Source of the DNA: Longimicrobium terrae | GTDB lineage: Bacteria > Gemmatimonadota > Gemmatimonadetes > Longimicrobiales > Longimicrobiaceae | DNA length: 64,000 nucleotides | Assembly: GCF_014202995.1 (NCBI RefSeq) | Contig: NZ_JACHIA010000002.1 | Coordinates: forward strand, 262,645-326,644 | Direction of reading: 5' to 3' | Shown: positions 62,905-64,000 of the stretch, in pieces | How the letters are laid out: each line of letters begins with the position of its first letter | Numbering within the stretch: the first letter of the stretch is position 1 | Notes under the pieces: model-generated | What the model was told of the DNA's origin: nothing | The model's input: the letters and a program-made list of their open reading frames with translations, nothing else | The model's database searches: none | Translations under genes and position numbers: made by a program

Positions 62905-63239
62905 CCGCCATCCTCCGCGTCAAAGTAGCGGGCCAAGGCATCCAGCTGGCCCTCCCAGAACGTCCGGTACGTTTCCATCCACTGCATCGCGTCGCGCAAC
63001 GGCTCGCCGTCCAGGTGGCAGCGGTTCACGCGGCCGTCGGCCACGCGGTGCACCAGCCCGGCGCGCTGCAGCACGTCCAGATGCTTGCTCACCGCCGGCC
63101 GCGACATCTGGAACGGCTCGGCCAGTTCGCCCACGGTCGCCTCGCCGGAAGACAGGCGCGCCAGAATCGCCCGCCGCGTGGGGTCCGCCAAGGCCGTGAA
63201 AACCCGGTCAAGCATATCCTCGTCTCGATTGGTAACCAT
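62901..63239 (-). CDS. ArsR-family repressor (SRPBCC-linked type)
   Basis: 112 residues. The winged helix is A-L-A-D-P-T-R-R-A-I-L, V-G-E-L-A-E-P-F-Q-M-S-R-P-A-V-S-K-H-L-D-V-L. No cysteine metal site is visible, so it is unlikely to be a classic metal sensor. The ATG at 63239 lies inside a palindrome that probably is its own operator. Confidence 0.92.
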   Translation of the reverse strand: MVTNRDEDMLDRVFTALADPTRRAILARLSSGEATVGELAEPFQMSRPAVSKHLDVLQRAGLVHRVADGRVNRCHLDGEPLRDAMQWMETYRTFWEGQLDALARYFDAEDGG

Positions 63240-63248
63240 ATGGTTTCC
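63231..63248. promoter_or_regulatory. palindromic operator overlapping the ArsR start codon
   Basis: AACCATATGGTT (63234-63245) is a perfect 12-bp palindrome inside a longer near-perfect one. The ATG start of the ArsR gene sits in its middle. Autoregulation by blocking transcription is inferred. Confidence 0.65.
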
Positions 63249-63367
63249 ATTCTACGCACGGCGGAACGGGCACGCAAGGGTGTGGATGGAGATCATCTGC
63301 TTCGATCCGGCTGACCGCGGGCCGGAGGTTTGCGGATACGCGGCCGTTACACTCTACCCGGAGCCCG

Positions 63368-64000
63368 ATGCGCCGTGCACTTTTGATCGTGAATCCCGCC
63401 GCCGGACAGTGGTGGCGGCGTCCCAATCCCGAGCGGCTGCGCGACCAGTTGGCCGCGCACGGCTGGTCCGTGAATCTGCGGATGACGCTGGGGCAGGACC
63501 ACGCCACGGAACTCGTCCGCGAGCACCTGCCCGGCGCGGACGCGGTGTGGGTGTGCGGCGGCGACGGCACGGTGGGGCAGGCGGTGGCGGGAATGGTGGA
63601 TAGCGGCATCCCCATCGCCATCCTCCCCGCGGGGACGGTGAACGTGGTCGCGGCGGAGTGCGGCATCCCCAAGCGCCTCAGCCGGGCGATCGCGGCGCTT
63701 TCAGAAGATGCACGGCGGTGCACGTACCGGGTGTGGCGGATGAACGGCCGCGCCGTCATTCTGGGCGCCGGCGTGGGGTTCGACGCGCGGGCGATGGGGC
63801 GCACGCCGGTGTCGCTCAAGCATTCGCTGGGACTGCTGGCGATCGGCGCGCGTGGCGTGCGGGAGTGGGCGCGCTACGACTTTCCCGCGCTGCGCGTGAC
63901 GGGAACCGATGGGCAGGGCCGCGCGTTCGAGCACGACGCCACGCAGCTGCTGGCGACGGTGACGCGGCGGTTCGCGGGGAGCCACGTCCTGGTTCCCGAC
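63368..64000 (+). CDS. diacylglycerol-kinase-family lipid kinase, N-terminal part
   Basis: The reading frame from the ATG at 63368 is open to the end of the window (211 codons) without a stop. The opening L-L-I-V-N-P-A-A-G and the nucleotide motif C-G-G-D-G-T-V-G-Q identify the DgkB/YegS family. It phosphorylates diacylglycerol or a related lipid. The C-terminal part lies beyond the window. Confidence 0.88.
   Translation, partial: MRRALLIVNPAAGQWWRRPNPERLRDQLAAHGWSVNLRMTLGQDHATELVREHLPGADAVWVCGGDGTVGQAVAGMVDSGIPIAILPAGTVNVVAAECGIPKRLSRAIAALSEDARRCTYRVWRMNGRAVILGAGVGFDARAMGRTPVSLKHSLGLLAIGARGVREWARYDFPALRVTGTDGQGRAFEHDATQLLATVTRRFAGSHVLVPD

Overview
This 64 kb window comes from a GC-rich, double-membraned bacterium. 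The protein styles and the dense intergenic repeats (REP-like units, 'GTGCGTGAGTGCTGG' repeats, 'CATCCTGAG ... GAAGGATCT' palindromes) suggest Gemmatimonadota, probably a Longimicrobium relative. That placement is inference; no rRNA or tRNA gene is visible. Most of the window is chromosomal housekeeping sequence with short operons on both strands. A restriction-modification pair, a RAYT/REP locus, a glycan-type glycosyltransferase cluster and a secreted cysteine-rich peptide operon stand out.

Layout. 1-8.2 kb: a cut lipoprotein, a short UvrC-like GIY-YIG nuclease, a small lipoprotein, a TPR protein, purD-mutM, a membrane-anchored TPR protein (YfgM-like) and lgt. 8.2-11 kb: a CDF zinc transporter, a Y1/HUH RAYT transposase enclosed by inverted REP-like units, and a long GroES paralogue. 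11.3-16.3 kb: acnA, thiL and plsC. 16.4-18.3 kb: a lower-GC type II methylase plus nuclease pair. It overlaps a lipid pair (DUF4442 thioesterase-like and cyclopropane-synthase-like methyltransferase). 20-27.4 kb: a DUF5666-like lipoprotein and an envelope glycan cluster of four glycosyltransferases and one FkbM methyltransferase; an octanucleotide tandem repeat sits directly upstream of the methyltransferase. 27.4-39.8 kb: patatin, PmtA-like methyltransferase, dtd-hyp-maf, glpK, a small winged-helix-like protein, a fused siroheme-decarboxylase-like protein (AhbAB type), a hexapeptide acyltransferase, PAP2 phosphatase and GNAT, and a YkvA/DUF1232 protein. 40.3-56.9 kb: a radical SAM 'SplB-like' protein, aldo/keto reductase, OsmC, several small stress and domain-of-unknown-function proteins, a polar amino-acid ABC importer with a fused binding protein and permease, MarR, GNATs, a receiverless CheB and a 776-aa exported protein. 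57.1-59.4 kb: an operon of two paralogous secreted six-cysteine peptides, a six-bladed beta-propeller lipoprotein-like protein and a membrane-anchored thioredoxin-like protein. 59.5-64 kb: MOSC protein, DHA2-type MFS exporter, an ArsR-SRPBCC-DinB operon and the start of a diacylglycerol-kinase-like lipid kinase.

The most interesting unit is the peptide operon. It has a strong promoter and Shine-Dalgarno, two 73-aa exported peptides with nearly the same C-x4-C-x5-C-x7-C-x6/8-C-x4-C pattern, then a propeller and a thioredoxin-fold protein in a translationally coupled pair. I propose a secreted disulfide-peptide system in which the redox-fold protein and the propeller mature, anchor or sense the peptides. 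Function is inference; the architecture is seen directly.
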